64,000 bases of DNA from Trifolium pratense (taxonomy: Eukaryota > Streptophyta > Magnoliopsida > Fabales > Fabaceae). A model generated the notes under the pieces. The model did not search any database, was not told the origin of the DNA, and saw nothing but the letters and a program-made list of their open reading frames with translations. A program made the translations under genes and the position numbers. Of this stretch, positions 12,501 to 27,600 are shown piece after piece (position 1 is the stretch's first letter; the number at the start of each line of letters is the position of its first letter). The DNA lies in the NCBI RefSeq assembly GCF_020283565.1, contig NC_060060.1:38874001-38938000 (forward strand). The letters run 5' to 3'.

Positions 12501-15500
12501 TTCTATCAATCAGTCTCATGTGGCGTAGTTTCGTTTGTTGAATTTTTGTGTGGTTTCTGGCAGTTATGGATATTTTCACCTATTCTTCCTCATGCTTATT
12601 TGCTTACGGTCCACTGATTAAGATTCATAAGCCTTTGTGCAAATTACATAGAAATATGTGTTTTAATATATATGCAGGCTGGAAGCACCACTGATGGAAA
12701 TCTTGACGAGTCTCTCATTCTTGAAATTGTTGCAGATGGGGGAAAGGTTTGTTCCTATAAGCTTCTACATTTGGTACTTAGATATAATCTTGAATTGGAA
12801 CATCCCTATACTGCTTTGCTCTTTCAATTGTCTTTTTATGCACTTTTGTCCTTATGTATAGAAATGCGGAGAAGTGTCTGTAGGTTTCAGCGAAATTATG
12901 CGTTTAAGTATAACACAATATTTTTTTGTATTTCAACATGGACTAGTCTATTTATTTGATCTGTTTTATGTTCCGTTGAAGAAATAATACATGTGAAACT
13001 TTTACTAAATTATAGTTTTTTTTTTAATAAATATTTTGTTTTGAAGTTCCATAACCAAAGAGAAACTGACAGAAATGTGAGAAAATATAATGTTTCAATG
13101 AGAAGATTGGAGGGAAAAATAATATTCTGGAACTGAATCTGCTACCATATTGTGTGTGAACTTTATTCTGTTTCAGATTGCCATATTTTTTCTGAATGTG
13201 GTTGATTGAATTAGCACCCAGCGGAATGTTTAATTTATATCTATACTGATTCCAAGGAGAATAAATGTAAAATGTATTTTACAAAGGTGAGTATTGTATT
13301 TAAGTTACTACAACTAAGGTACTAAATTTCCAGTAAAAGGTGAAGAATTTACAGGAAGAGATGAACTGACCTTCAGTGTTAGAATGTGCTTGGCATACTG
13401 CTTTTTACTCCTGCAAATTGGTAAATTTCCTCCAAAAAAACAACAATACGTAGGAGTGGACTCCCCCTTTCATCAACTGTCCCTGCATAGTCAACATGAA
13501 TATAAGCCTTAATTATTGCATTGCCATTCTTTTTATATAAAACTTTTCTTATTATAAGCTATTTAGTTGTTGCTATTTGCCATCAAAATTATCCCAATTT
13601 AGTTGTTCATTTGACATTTAGCTGCTTTTGTATCTCTGACCTAGAGACCAAGTCATTTGAGGTTGCTGTTTTGTTTCCCAGGTGCATGTCGTTCTTGCAG
13701 ATGGTGACCTGACAGTGAAGATGAAATTGCATTCTTTAAAAATTAAGGATGAACTTCAGGGTCGTCTATCTGTATCTCCACAATATCTTGCTGTTTCAGT
13801 CTTGAAGAAAGAAACTTTATGTTCTTCTGATTCAACTGACTCCCACGGGAAGGATGTTTCTCTTGGGATTCCTGATGACGATGATAGCTTCTCCGATGCA
13901 TTATCGGAATTCATTTCTCAAACAGATGGAGGACATTCTTTACATAATATGGAGTTGGATCAGCAAGGATTGATGGGGGTTGCTTCTGATTTTGAGTCTC
14001 TAGAAAGTTTGATTCATGAAAAAGAAATCGAAAAGGGAAGGAGTACTCCTCATGAGGTATATTATGAGGCAGAGGGAAGTGATACTTCAAATTTTGTATC
14101 TATGTCTTTCTCAACAAGGAGCTCCAGCTCACCTGATTATGATGGTATTGATACACAGGTACTTTAACGAGGATTGTTAACACTGAATCTGATTTTTGGG
14201 TCTTCTCGTCGATGTTATTATGAGATACAATTCTGTGTTTACATTTCTGATTGTTCATCTTCAGATGTGTGTTCGTATGTCCAAGCTGGAGTTTTTTTGC
14301 AACCGACCCACTATTGTTGCATTGATAAGTTTTGGCTTGGATATAGGCTCGGGAAATAAAGGGACAAGTGATGCAGACACTTTGAAAACTTCTCCAGAGA
14401 AACCTTCAGCGAAGGAAAGGTCTGATGAAAAGGGGCGCGTTAGAGGATTGTTAGGCTTTGGTAAAGAACGTGTAGTATTTCGTTTGGACATGAATATGGA
14501 CAGTGTAACTATTTTTCTTAACAAGGAGGATGGTTCTCAACTTGCCATGTTAGTACAAGAAAGTTTCCTAATGGATCTCAAGGTAATGACTTTTTTCTAA
14601 TAGTTGGTCTTGTAGCCTTCCTTTCTGCTTCTTCGAAGGCTTTCTTGCACACTTTGTTTCGTATCTTCTTTGAAATTTTTATTTTCCACTTTTTTTTTTT
14701 TTGAAACATTTATTTTCCACTTTATTGCCGTTTTCTATTTGTTGTCATATCTGCAAAATCTAAAATTGATTATTTCTCTTATGAAGGTTCACCCAAGTTC
14801 TCTCTCTATTGATGGAACATTAGGCAATTTTAGACTCTGTGATATGTCCCTTGGGACAGATCAGTGTTGGGATTGGCTTTGTGACATACGAAATTCTGGT
14901 GTTGACTCACTTATAAAGGTGTGTTTTCTTTTCCGTGAATGTGAAACATTCTTTTTGAGACGCCTTGTGTGTCTATAAAATTTCACTGCTCTAGGTTAAC
15001 TGTTTTAACTAGTTATTTTAATTTTGACATCAGTCATAAGTTTTAGTTTTAATTTTAATGGACAATTGACAATATAGTACATTACATGCAGGTTAAAATT
15101 AGCTTATATTGCCTTTAGAAATGTTTAAGTTGAAACAATCTGTAAATTTTTTGACAGAAAAGTAAAACTTGAAATTAAAATAAAGAATTCTGAGTATTAT
15201 TTATATGAAATATACAAGCTAATATTCAATTATATTGGCTAATGATAGTAATGGGCTAATGGCGCTTAAAAAGAACAAGGTTCTGAAAGCCAGACTGGTT
15301 GGTTTCCTCTGGTTGACAGGGATCTGGTCTGGTGGCCCTTCCAATATAATCAGATAACCGGAGTTCATGAAAACCTGTCAAGAACCATATAGGGAAAATA
15401 ACTGACTAGTGTGAGACATACATGTTATTAAAAGGGGCTTTTAATCTGAACCTTTGGATTTTGATGTAAAGGTGGATAACTATTCCTATCATTCTCATAT

Positions 15501-15529
15501 AAAAAAGGCATTCTCATTAGATATGCCTC

Positions 15530-15628
<99 letters not shown>

Positions 15629-18600
15629 TGAGGGCGGGGGAGGGAAACCCAACCCCACTCGGCGAGAAATGCGGAGAAGACCCGAGTGGGCATATTTTAG
15701 TGCAACAGGGGCATGGAGAAGAAGACGACATAGATTGTGCAGAGGGAGAGGACGGATGTGGAGAAGACGACATAGTTTATGTAGAGGACTGATTGCGCAA
15801 CTTCTTTCATTCACCGATGTGAGAAATTCGTTATTGCCAAATTTCAATCTCGTATGCACGGGATAATTTCACAACTGCCACTTAGTAATTCTTAGAATTT
15901 TGGGTTGGGCCAAACTCAACCCTATATATATATTAGTTCAAATTTATATTCACAACCACCAGTAACCATTCCTCCGGATGTCTTCATTTGAGTTATTTAT
16001 ATTTGATTTTTTTTTTCAGTTCAAATTTACTTCGTATAGTGCTGAAGACGATGATTATGATGGATACGACTACAGCTTGCAAGGTCAACTTTCAGCTGTT
16101 CGCATTGTTTTCCTTTATAGATTTGTGCAAGAGGTACGCTAACAAAGTTAATAAAGTTAGACTCAAATTAAAATTTGTATTTTTCTCCTGCTCTGGGACA
16201 GGGTTTCTAGATATGATTTTAAAACTGTGTGGTCTATGGGATCATCTGCATTGATATATTTCTGTGACTAACAAAAAAAATAAAGAAATTACTAAATTCG
16301 TTATGTTTTACTTCTGTAGATAACGGGGTACTTTATGGAGCTGGCATCCCCTCATACCGAGGAAGCAATCAAACTTGTTGATAAAGTTGGAGGATTTGAA
16401 TGGTTGATTCAGAAATATGAAATAGATGGAGCTACTGCACTCAAGCTGGATCTTGCACTTGAGACACCAATTATCGTTGTTCCAAGGAACTCAACGAGCA
16501 AAGAGTAAGTGAATCTTTAAATCTGTTTCTGGAATGCAATATCAAGTTTTTCTTTTCCAAATTGGTTTGTGATTTTTTATGATGATCTGGGCACTTAAAT
16601 TAAAACTCCAATTATAGTTGAGCAGAAACTGTATTATGTGAATATTCGCATAATTGGTTGTCACATCAAATTACATGTGATGCTATATGCTTAATCATTG
16701 GTGTCATATATGCTTTTGGTTGATAAATCTGTGAGTGTCAACTGCCACTAAAAGTTAATTGTTTTTCTTTCTTTGCCTTTGGTTACTTGTCATTTTTATG
16801 CTGGATTACAAATGAAAATTTGGTAGGACTGTGGGTAGGGGCAGTTTCTTTAATTCAGGATAAAGGAATGCATATGACGTAACAGATCAATATTAAGATT
16901 TGAAAGATGAATATTAGGGTTTTCATGGAGGAATTTGGTTTAATTATCGGTGGTCCGTAAATACATATCAATTGGTGGATATTATTTTTTTGTTTGTTAA
17001 TTATACACGGGTTCACAATGACGTCTTCCTGTACTTACATATTAGGAAGGGAAACAGTCGTATTGAAGCGTATGAGGCACAAAAAGAATTGAATTATGGC
17101 TAATTATTTTTACTGACTATCTTTCTTTCCGTTTCCAATCTTTTTCCGTCTATTCTTTTTCTTTAATGATAAATATTTGTATTTACATTAATCAACTGAC
17201 TCGGTCAAAATTTATAACTTTTAATGTCTAAAATGCCCCCTCGGGCAAGCATCCTTTGTGTTTGAGGTACAAACAATGCTTATGCTTACTGTATGTTGTG
17301 CTAATATTCAAGCTTTATTTAGAAGATAAGTGATGGTCAGGATCGGTGACCTATCCACTTAGTAACAGAGACTCTGATATTATGATACATCAATTCTTGT
17401 AATAACCTATGCTATAAAGTGAAAAATCATGATATATAATCGCTTTATTCACTTCCAGTTTTATACAACTTGATCTGGGAAAGCTTCAGATTAAAAATGA
17501 ATTCAGTTGGCATGGATCTCGAGAAGAAGATCCTTCAGCTGTGCATATTGATGTTCTTCATGCTCAGGTTCACATTTCTCATCAAATGACCTATCGCGGT
17601 TAAATTACTTGACATATTCCTGACTCCATATGAATTACAGATTCTGGGTATCAACATGTCTGTTGGAATTGATGGTTGTCTTGGAAAACCAATGATACGG
17701 GAAGGTCAAGGACTTGATATTTTTGTTCGTCGAAGTTTGAGGGATGTTTTTCGTAAAGTTCCGACATTTTCACTTGAAGTGAAGGTAACTTCAAACCCTA
17801 ATGTCTAATAGTTGTATTCTATTTCCGTCAAAAGGTCTAAAACTACCTTTCTTTAAGGTGTCTATATGAATTGATAAGTGTGCTGACTTAAAACTATATA
17901 TATAATATTACTGTAAGAGGTAGAACAATCTGGTACCCTCTCCCCCTATTAAGATTAGTGTTAGGCTGCAGCATGTCTATTGGCTGTATCCTGATACGAC
18001 CAATTATGAATACCCCAGTTTCTCACATATTTCTCAGAACCTTTAAACTCCAGAAATTCTCTCCAGTTCCTCTATATATAATATACACAAATGTATTGTG
18101 CCGATCTCCATAAAGATGATATGGAAAAACAATGTTGTCCCCTTCAAATTCACCTCTGTTGGGTTGAGTATTATTGAATGCCTGTTTGCATCCACACTAC
18201 TAGGAATATCAATGGAGTCATTGAAATTGCTTAGCATACCTTTTCTTAGCTTCTAGAATCTTTTAAAGCAAGTCTGTGTGCGGACAAATATTTTCATTCA
18301 ATCGCTTGTGCCTTATGCTTTTGCCAAAGGCACTAAAGAATGTCATCTCCATTGCACAACTATAACATTTTCCCTTCCTTTTATCTGGCCTAAGGTCCAT
18401 AAGTTATTTAAACGATGAATTTTTTGTAATGTATTTCCATGTGTTGTTTAGTTTGCAGTGCTTGTGTGTGTATTGTGTTATGCAGATCTTCTAGAATAGC
18501 CTGATTTTGTTAGCCACTACTCTCTAGAATATTCCAAATCTGGTAGTGGCTTGTTAGGTAAGCCGAGACTCGAGTATAAATACTGCTGAATGCCCAATGT

Positions 18601-21600
18601 TAGACGGAAATTGATTTTCAGATGCCACTAAATTTTCTCTTTCCGTTGCTCTCAATTCCCTTCAATTCTCAGTTTATATATCCCGTTTTAAAGCTCTGAG
18701 GGTATACCATATATTTATCCACAAATGTGAAAGTTTTCTGAATCTCTAAACTCGCCAATGCTTTTGTTGAAAAGAAAAATAAGAAAATACAAGAAGCATA
18801 TGGCGAAAACCGTGTGTGTAAGAGCATCACGGAAATTCTATTATATAGCCGATTCTACAATTAAGAGCATTGATTACAAAAGGAATATGTGCTATGGAAT
18901 ATGCTATGCTAAGAATAATCTAGGATATTCTAGAGTATATTTACAATAATTATTAAATATCATCACCTTGTAGTTTACTTTAAAAACCCATATTCTTCGG
19001 TTAATTTTATTATCACTTGAGCAGGTGGATCTATTGCATGGCATAATGTCTGATAAAGAATATAAGGTGATTTTGGATTGTACATTTATGAATTTATCAG
19101 AACAACCAAGGCTTCCAGCTAGCTTCCGTGGTGGAAAATCTGGTTCGAAGGATACTATGAAGCTTCTGGTTGATAAGGTTAACCTCAACAGTCAAATTCT
19201 ATTGTCACAGACAGTTACAATTATAGCTGTTGTGATGAACAATGCTTTGCTGGAGCTTTGTAATGGCACTGATGGGGAGTCTCCATTGGCTCATATTGCG
19301 GTGAGTGTGTATATTTTACAGAGATGATTCACTTAGTGTTTTGATTTTATTTTAACTAATGAAGTTGTTTCCATGACAGATTCTTAGTGTTTTAATTTTA
19401 TTTTAACTAAATGAATGAGCTTGTTTGCCAGCTTGATATGTCTGAATAACCTTTCATTCTCATTTATTTAATTGCATTATTTTTTTGCAGCTGGAAGGTC
19501 TCTGGGTTTCATATCGTATGACATCTTTATCGGAGACAGACCTGTTCGTGACAATTCCAAAATTTTCTATACTTGATGTTCGCCTTGATACGAAACCTGA
19601 AATGCGCCTGATGCTTGGATCATCTTCTGATGCTTTCAAACAAGCCGTTACTCAAAAGGTTCCCTTTACGTTTAACCCGGGTAGCTTTCGGAGGACAACC
19701 AGTGAAGCTGGAATTGATGATGCACCCATTTCAACAATGCTCTTAATGGACTATAGGTGGCGTACGTCATCCCAATCATTTGTAATTCGTGCACAGCAAC
19801 CTCGAGTCCTCGTTGTGCCAGATTTTCTTCTTGCAGTGGCAGAGTTTTTTGTGCCTGCTCTAGGAGCACTCACTGGAAGAGAAGAAACAACTGATCCAAT
19901 GAATGACCCCATTAGCAAAAATAGTAGCATAGTGCTGACGGAAGCAGTTTATAGACAGGATGAAGATGTGGTGCACCTCTCTCCATCTAAACAGTTAGTT
20001 GCAGACTGTGTAGACATTGATGAATATACATACGATGGCTGTGGAAAGGTTATTTGTTTATCCGTTGAAACAGATACAAAAGAAGTCCGCAGTACAAGGT
20101 TTAGACCAATTATTGTCATTGGGCGTGGCAAAAGATTGCGATTTGTTAATGTAAAAATTGAGGTAATATGCTTCCTGTAAATCAGTAAGTTATTTTTTGC
20201 GATTTCCTGTTTATACTTCGGAGCACTATTAACTTCTTGAAGTGCTTTCAGGAATCAGAACTTCCAGTGTGATTAATACTGATTATACTTCGCAAATTGT
20301 ATATCTCCAATGTCGAGTGTTCAAAGTTTTTCACAAATCTCGTTTTTAATCAAAATTTAGAACACTTTTTATGGAATATGGTCTGAAGTTTTAATCAAAT
20401 TGTATATTTGCATTTTGCTGTGCTTCAATGTTTTCCATGTTGTGCAATGCTTGGGGACCTTTCGTAAGTTGTTAGGTTAGGTTGTTGTGAGGGTTTCTCT
20501 TCGAGCTTTGTGTTACATTTTGTTTGTTCCTGCTGTTTACTTTTTTTCCACCATGTTAAGGGGATTGTTTTGTTTCATCTTTGTTTTTACTGATATCTTT
20601 CTTTCTTAAGATTTCTTCTTTGGTCAAATAGGGACAGAAAAATATGCAACATATATTGAATTTCAGTGAATGAGAATGAAAATTTCTAAACAGCATTTAT
20701 TGCCGTATTAGAAGCTTAATTCTTTGTTATTTATCTATCAGAATGGTTCTCTACTAAGAAATTATACGTACCTGAGTAATGATAGCAGCTACTCAATCTC
20801 TATTGAAGATGGTGTTGACATTGTTGTTCCGAGCAATTTGTCTTCTGGTGATGAGAGCCTTGACAGCATGAATCAAACACCAGGGTCTTCCTTATATTCT
20901 CAAAGTGAATCAAATGGAACTCAAAGTTTTACGTTTGAAACCCAGGTAATATGCTTCATATTTCCAAGAAAAATATGCACAAAGTTTTTAACACCACAGT
21001 CACACATGCCCAAGACCTTACATGCCTTTTAATTGTTACCATCATCTTAATTGGATTTCTTTGCATGTTAATGCATTGTTGATCAAAACTCTTGCATTGG
21101 ATCTTCGAAGTTTCAGGTTATCAAAACAATGTTCCAGCAATATCTAGTCAAGTAGTACTTTTGTCAGGGTGTTCTTGTCCAAGTTTCTTCAAATTCCATT
21201 TTGTACACCTGTTATCCTGCTTCCACGTGAATTTATCTTAATCACATAATAGCTTGTATTTTTTTTCCTCTGTGCTGAAAATTGTTTTTAAGCCACAAGA
21301 AGACAAGTGAAGTGATAAGTCGTTTTGCAAAGAATGCAGCATGAGCGATGATCAATTTATGATGAATTATAATTTGTGATTTGTAATTTGCGACTTGTTT
21401 TGAGCTATCTTGTCTCTCAATTGGATTAGGACTGCATATCTTCTGGATTAGGAATTCTTTTGCTTCTCTGTGTAGTTATTTGTTGTCTATTCGAGACATA
21501 ATGTGTAACCTACCAGTCTGCATCATACGGAATAAAAAATTATCCAGATTAGTTTCATTAAAAAATCAAGTCAAAGATAAGAAGCTCCAAAAATGGTTTA

Positions 21601-24600
21601 TTGATTTAGTGTAGATAGTTTGCATTGCATTTTTTCTGTGTTATCTTGTTTTCCCGTTCAATAAAACACATCAAAAAGAAATTTGCATATTTGTCTAGCT
21701 TTAATTCATGTCAACAACTACCCACCCTTTGAAGATTTGACATTTTTTATTTTGCTTTTTAGTTTTGGGGGTCTTCTGTCTAATGGCTGTTGTGCTTTTC
21801 TGTTAGGTTGTTTCTTCTGAGTTCACCTTCTACGATGGTACTAAGTCATTTCTCGATGATTCATCTTATAGTGAGAAGCTTATTCGTGCGAAGTTGGACC
21901 TTAGCTTCATGTGAGTTGTCTTTGCTGACAGCATTAAATATTCTTGGGAAAATTATTGTTTAGGAATTCTTGACAAAACTCTATTAAGTTCACGGACAAT
22001 TAACAGAGTGATTACTTATGACATTATACTGTTAGTCCATTAACCAATAACCACTTATTATTGTGTCTTATTTAGTTAATGGTTTCTCAATTGGAATTAT
22101 TATTGCCAAGAATTTCCATATTTAATTCTCCAAATTTTCTTTCTTTCAAAACCTTCAATATCAACTCAGTTGAGTAAAAAGTGTTCAATTTCAATCCTTT
22201 TCCTTAATACATTATTTAAAATTGAATGAGTTTCTCAGCAAGCATTTGTTCTGCAACTTTCCTCTGTGTATTTGAGTAGGTATGCCTCCAAGGAAAAGGA
22301 CACATGGATTAGAGCGCTAGTGAAGGATTTTACTGTTGAAGCGGGTTCTGGTCTTATCATTCTAGATCCAGTGGATATTTCAGGGGGATATACTTCTGTG
22401 AAGGATAAAACAAATATATCTTTGCTATCAACGGACATCTGTATTCATCTTTCACTTAGTGCTGTTTCTCTTATACTAAATCTTCAAAGTCAGGCATATG
22501 CTGCATTAAATTTTGGAAATGCAACTCCCCTAGTTCCATGTACCAACTTTGACCGACTTTGGGTGTCTGAAAAAGGTTTCTTCCTAATTAAGTGAATAGC
22601 CAGATCACAGTTTTTTCTTATTTACTTTTGTGTATTCAATTTATCACCTTGACCATTATATGTTTTATAATATATGCTTTATAATGAACTATTTGGTCTT
22701 CTCTATTTTGCAGAGACTGGTCCCAAAAACAATATTACCTTTTGGAGGCCTCAAGCTCCTGCTAATTATGTTGTATTAGGAGATTGTGTGACATCAAGGT
22801 ATACTTTTTTCTTGTGTTCAAATGTTTTTGATAACTTTTTTTATTTTACCCCATGAAAATCTACTAGTTTGAAACTTTGTTAACACTAAATTTCAATCCG
22901 GTAAAAGGCAATGAAATACTCCAATGAAATACTCCTTCATGAGGGGGTTTCAAAGAAGTAGAATTTTGTTTTGTTTCCAATAGTGCTGGGCATGAGAGGG
23001 TTTGTTAAGAAGTCCCACATCGGATGTGAGTTGGCCTGGACAAGGGTTTATAAGTATGAGACAATCCTCCCCTCTTACAAGCCGATTTTGTAGGGTTGAG
23101 TTAGGCCCAATACCCAATTCTAAGAAGTACTAAGCCATGGCGCTCACTACATATGAACATACATGGCCAAATCATCATCAAGAGTTACACTACAGTATGA
23201 AGCAAATTACCTTAACCGATTGATATCAATTAACTAAAACAGTTTTTGAATATAGGAAAACAGTGAATATTGTTTTTCCCTCTACGTTCTACAGTAATGT
23301 GATATGATGTTCTTGTTTTGCAAATAGTTTTATTTGTGAAACTCTTTTTCTGGTTCTGATCTGAATTGCTATGTTAATGTTATATTTCGATTTCTTTTCA
23401 GGCCAGTTCCTCCTTCACAGGCAGTAATGGCAGTAAGTAACACATATGGTCGTGTAAGGAAGCCAGTTGATTTTCATCTTATTGGGTCATTCCAGAATAT
23501 TCAAGGTGGTGGAAGTGATACCCATTCTGTTGCTGCCAGTGATTGTTCTCTTTGGTTGCCTGTTGCACCCCCAGGATATACAGCACTAGGCTGTGTAGCC
23601 CATGTTGGGAACCAACCACCCCCGAATCATGTTGTTCATTGCTTACGTTCTGATCTTGTAACATCAGCAAAGTATTCAGACTGCATATTTAATATCCCAT
23701 CAAATTATCAATTTACCTCTGGATTTAGCGTATGGCGCGTTGACAATACTATTGGCTCTTTTTTTGCACATTCTTCCTCTGGTTGCCCTCTTAACGACAG
23801 ACTTTTCGACTTAAATCATCTGCTTGTCTGGAATTCAAATAGAGCTCCTCTTGTAAGTCCAGTATCAGATTTTAATTCTGACCAGGAAAATAATAATCAA
23901 CAGACAACCAAAGGCACAAGTACATCTGGGTGGGATATTCTCAAGTCCATTTCAAAAGCAACTAACTGCTATATGTCTACACCGAACTTTGAAAGGATTT
24001 GGTGGGACAAAGGTAACGACCTCCGCCGTCCAGTCTCTATTTGGCGACCTGTTGCACGTCATGGTTATGCTGTCTTGGGAGATTGCATCACTGAAGGGTT
24101 AGACCTTGTTATATTTCAAGCCTTTATCTAAACCTTTTAGATGAAAGTTTTATGGGGATTAATGTTTTCTTTTTACCACCCTTTCAGCTTAGAACCTCCT
24201 GCATTGGGAATAATCTTCAAGAATGACAATCCTGATATCTCTTCGAAACCTCTTCAATTTACCAAAGTTTCCCATATTGTAGGGAAAGGGATTGACGAAG
24301 TTTTCTTCTGGTATCCTATTGCTCCTCCTGGTTATGTTTCTCTAGGTTGTGTTGTCTCCAGAACAGATGAAGCACCACGCGCAGATTTGTTTTGCTGCCC
24401 TAGGATGGATCTTGTTAGCCAAGCAAACATTAATGAGGCTCCTCTTTCAAGATCTTCAAGCTCAAGAGCTCCTCAATCCTGGAGCATTTGGAAAGTAGAA
24501 AATCAGGTTAACCATAACTTTCACTTCCATGAATGCACTAAAAAAATGCTTTATAAATGTCTTCTAAAAGTAGAACAAATATAGTTGCTTATGTTTGATT

Positions 24601-27600
24601 TTCATAAGTTTCATTCTAATGCTTATTCATGTTATTATAGGCTAAGATATAGTAATTGTTTCATTTATTCTTGTGAAAAGAATTAGGATATAAGGATTGA
24701 ATATCAAAGGTAAAGTTGGTTAGGACAGTACTCACGAGTCTGCTAACACTCGAGTAATCTAAACTAATTCAAATAATTATTCCCCGCTCTCAAGTTGGTG
24801 TGTAGATATCCACCATGCTCAATTTTCTTAAGTAAGTTCAAAGTTGGGTCGAAATAACTTATTGAGGATGTCTGCTAGCTGCTGAGTGGGTGGAACATAA
24901 GCATACAAATAACTACGTCATCTAATTTATCTTGTATTTGTTTCTGTAATAAGGTGTCTATCAATTACCAAATGCTTGGTCAATCGTGTGATACTGGACT
25001 TTGAGCAATATGTAGCAGCCTTTACAATCATCATAATGTAGCTTCATTGATGGGTTGGCAGACAAGCTCAATTTCTTAAAAGAATTAATTTTATTCACAA
25101 TATGTTGGGGACAGAAATACTGGAACAGGAATGATACTATGGAGTGTACAGTGGAGAGAAAAAAAACTCAATTAGAAGTTTTGTGGGAATGTTGGCACAG
25201 TTAGGAAGGGGATTGGAAAAACATAGACTAAACAAAGTATATTTCTTTATTTGAAGAGGAAATTCTTGTTGGACGATACTCTCCTTAATTCTGGAATAAC
25301 AGAAGCAGTCTTATTACTCTTTCTCTCAAAACTTGTATGCATTTCTGATTTTCCATGAAAAATCACGAGTGTACGCGATCTGCGCAACAAGAATATCAAG
25401 CGGCGAGGAGTATGATGTGGGGGTCAGATTTGGGGAATAGGTGGAAAACAACTTTTGATCCATCTTTGTGGAGAATATAGCAGAGAGCATTTGCTAGAAA
25501 CCATAGCCATGGATTGCGCTCATGCTCTAGTTACCATGATACAATTTTTTAACAAGAGAATTCTATATTTGATTTCTGAGAAACCTGACCCGAGTTCTAC
25601 GCTCATTGATCTTACTACACATAGGTTTCTATAGAGTACTAATAGAATCTTCTATAAACAGTGGGGTTTAACCAGCATCTAAGTGATGGTTAACAATTCT
25701 ATATTGGAATTAGTGCAGTCATCACTATTTTCACCATTGGTGGGACAGTTTTTATAGAGAATGAATTTTTGTACCATGTTATCTAGGAGGAATGATAAGA
25801 ATTGTTTCTCCCTTTCGTGTAAAGAGGTACACAAATTGAATATAAAGGCCAAATTGCTAAGGAAAATACCAACCAATCTACTACAACTTGGAAAAATACA
25901 AAAAAGAAAGATAAGAATCAGATCCGAATAGGATAATTTAGATAACAAGCTTGTTACCGTTGAGCTGTTGTACCATATTTTAAACTCCAAAGAAAATGGT
26001 TTATTTATCATGGTATATATACATGTAGGCATGCACTTTTCTGGCCCGCTCTGATCTTAAAAAGCCGTCAAGCCGTTTGGCCTACATAATTGGCGATTCA
26101 GTGAAACCGAAGACCCGGGAGAACATAAATGCTGAGCTGAAGCTGCGATACTTTTCCCTGACGATTTTAGACAGCTTATGTGGAATGGTATGTTTTTCGA
26201 TGGCTGTTATAAAAACAAATGCCAATATTTTCCATGTCATTTAAGTCTTTTTGGTAAAGGAGTTTTCATTTTATATATTCAACGTTGAATTGAACTACAT
26301 TTCAGATGAGACCCCTGTTTGACACTACAATTACCAATATTAAGCTTGCAACACATGGTGGGCTACACGGGATGAATGCAGTGCTTATTTCTTCGATTGT
26401 TGCGTCCACCTTCAACGCACAGTTAGAGGCATGGGAACCCCTTGTGGAACCATTTGATGGAATATTCAAGTAATTGATTTGTTATGTGATTTCTCAGTAT
26501 AATATTAAAAACATATACTAATGATTCAGTATGTTCTTTTGACCTCACTCATCGGTCAATCCTGTTGAAAATATGCCAATAATTAGATGTTTCATTTCTT
26601 AATTGTTTAGGTTTGAAACATTTGATGCAAATGCACAATCGCCATTTGGATTAGGTAAGAGAATTCGAATTTCGGCAACTAGCATCTTGAATGTAAATAT
26701 CAGTGCAGCAAATCTTGAATCCTTTGTGGGAGGTGTTCATTCATGGAGAAGACAGATAGAGTTTGAACAGAAAGCATCCAAGCTAAAAGTGGTCAAATTC
26801 TGAATCCATTATCCATTTATCCTTTAAAGCTCGTGAATTTTAAAAGACTTGCTAACGGTTTGATTTGCAGGAGGCTGGTGATCAACACAGCGAAGGAGAA
26901 AATACAACTTTTTCTGCACTAGATGAGGATGACTTGCAGACTGTGATAGTAGAAAATAAACTTGGGTGTGATATCTTTGTCAAAAAAGTTGAGCATGATG
27001 TAGATACAGTTGACATGCTACGTCACGGAGATTGTGTTTCTGTGTGGATTCCACCTCCACGATTTTCAAATAGGTTAAATGTTGCAGATGAATCTAGAGA
27101 AGCCCGTTATTATGTTGCTGTACAGATACTGGGAGCCAAGGTCTGATGCAAATAGTTACACAAAATTCTAATAGGATGCCTGCTTTTTCTTCCTACCCAA
27201 AACATTGAAATCAATTCGTTTTAAATACTGTAGGGTTTACCTATCACTGATGATGGTAACAGCCATAACTTCTTCTGTGCCTTGCGTCTCGTTGTCGACA
27301 ATCAGGCATCAGAGCAGCAAAAGCTTTTTCCCCAGAGTGCAAGAACAAAGTGTGTCAAGCCTGTAATATCAAGAATTAATAATTTGGATGAAGGAAATGT
27401 AAAGTGGAATGAACTTTTTATATTTGAAGTTCCCCGAAAGGTATGGCATCATTAATTGCTTAGGTTCATGTTTTGCTTCTTTTTCATTCTTATAATGATT
27501 GGCTGAAATAATTTTTAGAATGACCTTATGCAGAAACTGTGCTCTTGTATTATGAAGTTCATGGTCTGGCATAGTGACTGTTACTTTAGAAAAGTTGCCT

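Larger units (their letters stand above)
13682..17784 (+). other. central VPS13 lipid-channel segment
   Basis: Exons from 13,682 to 17,784 encode a long beta-rich region typical of the VPS13 rod. A large acidic, serine-rich loop (residues about 920-1,040, encoded in 13,682-14,158) is followed by the conserved stretch QLSAVRIVFLYRFVQEITGY and by VGGFEWLIQKYEIDG. These motifs mark the repeating-beta-groove rod that conducts lipids. The acidic loop is probably disordered; that is inference from composition. Confidence 0.8.

Noticed and set aside
15428..15866. Several open frames on both strands around the AT/GT tract
   Set aside because: They consist of Tyr-Ile and Cys-Val/Thr-His runs from the microsatellite. 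There is no protein family, and they lie inside a VPS13 intron.
18540..18700. LTR-like promoter region in an intron
   Set aside because: No matching second LTR, primer site or target duplication was found.
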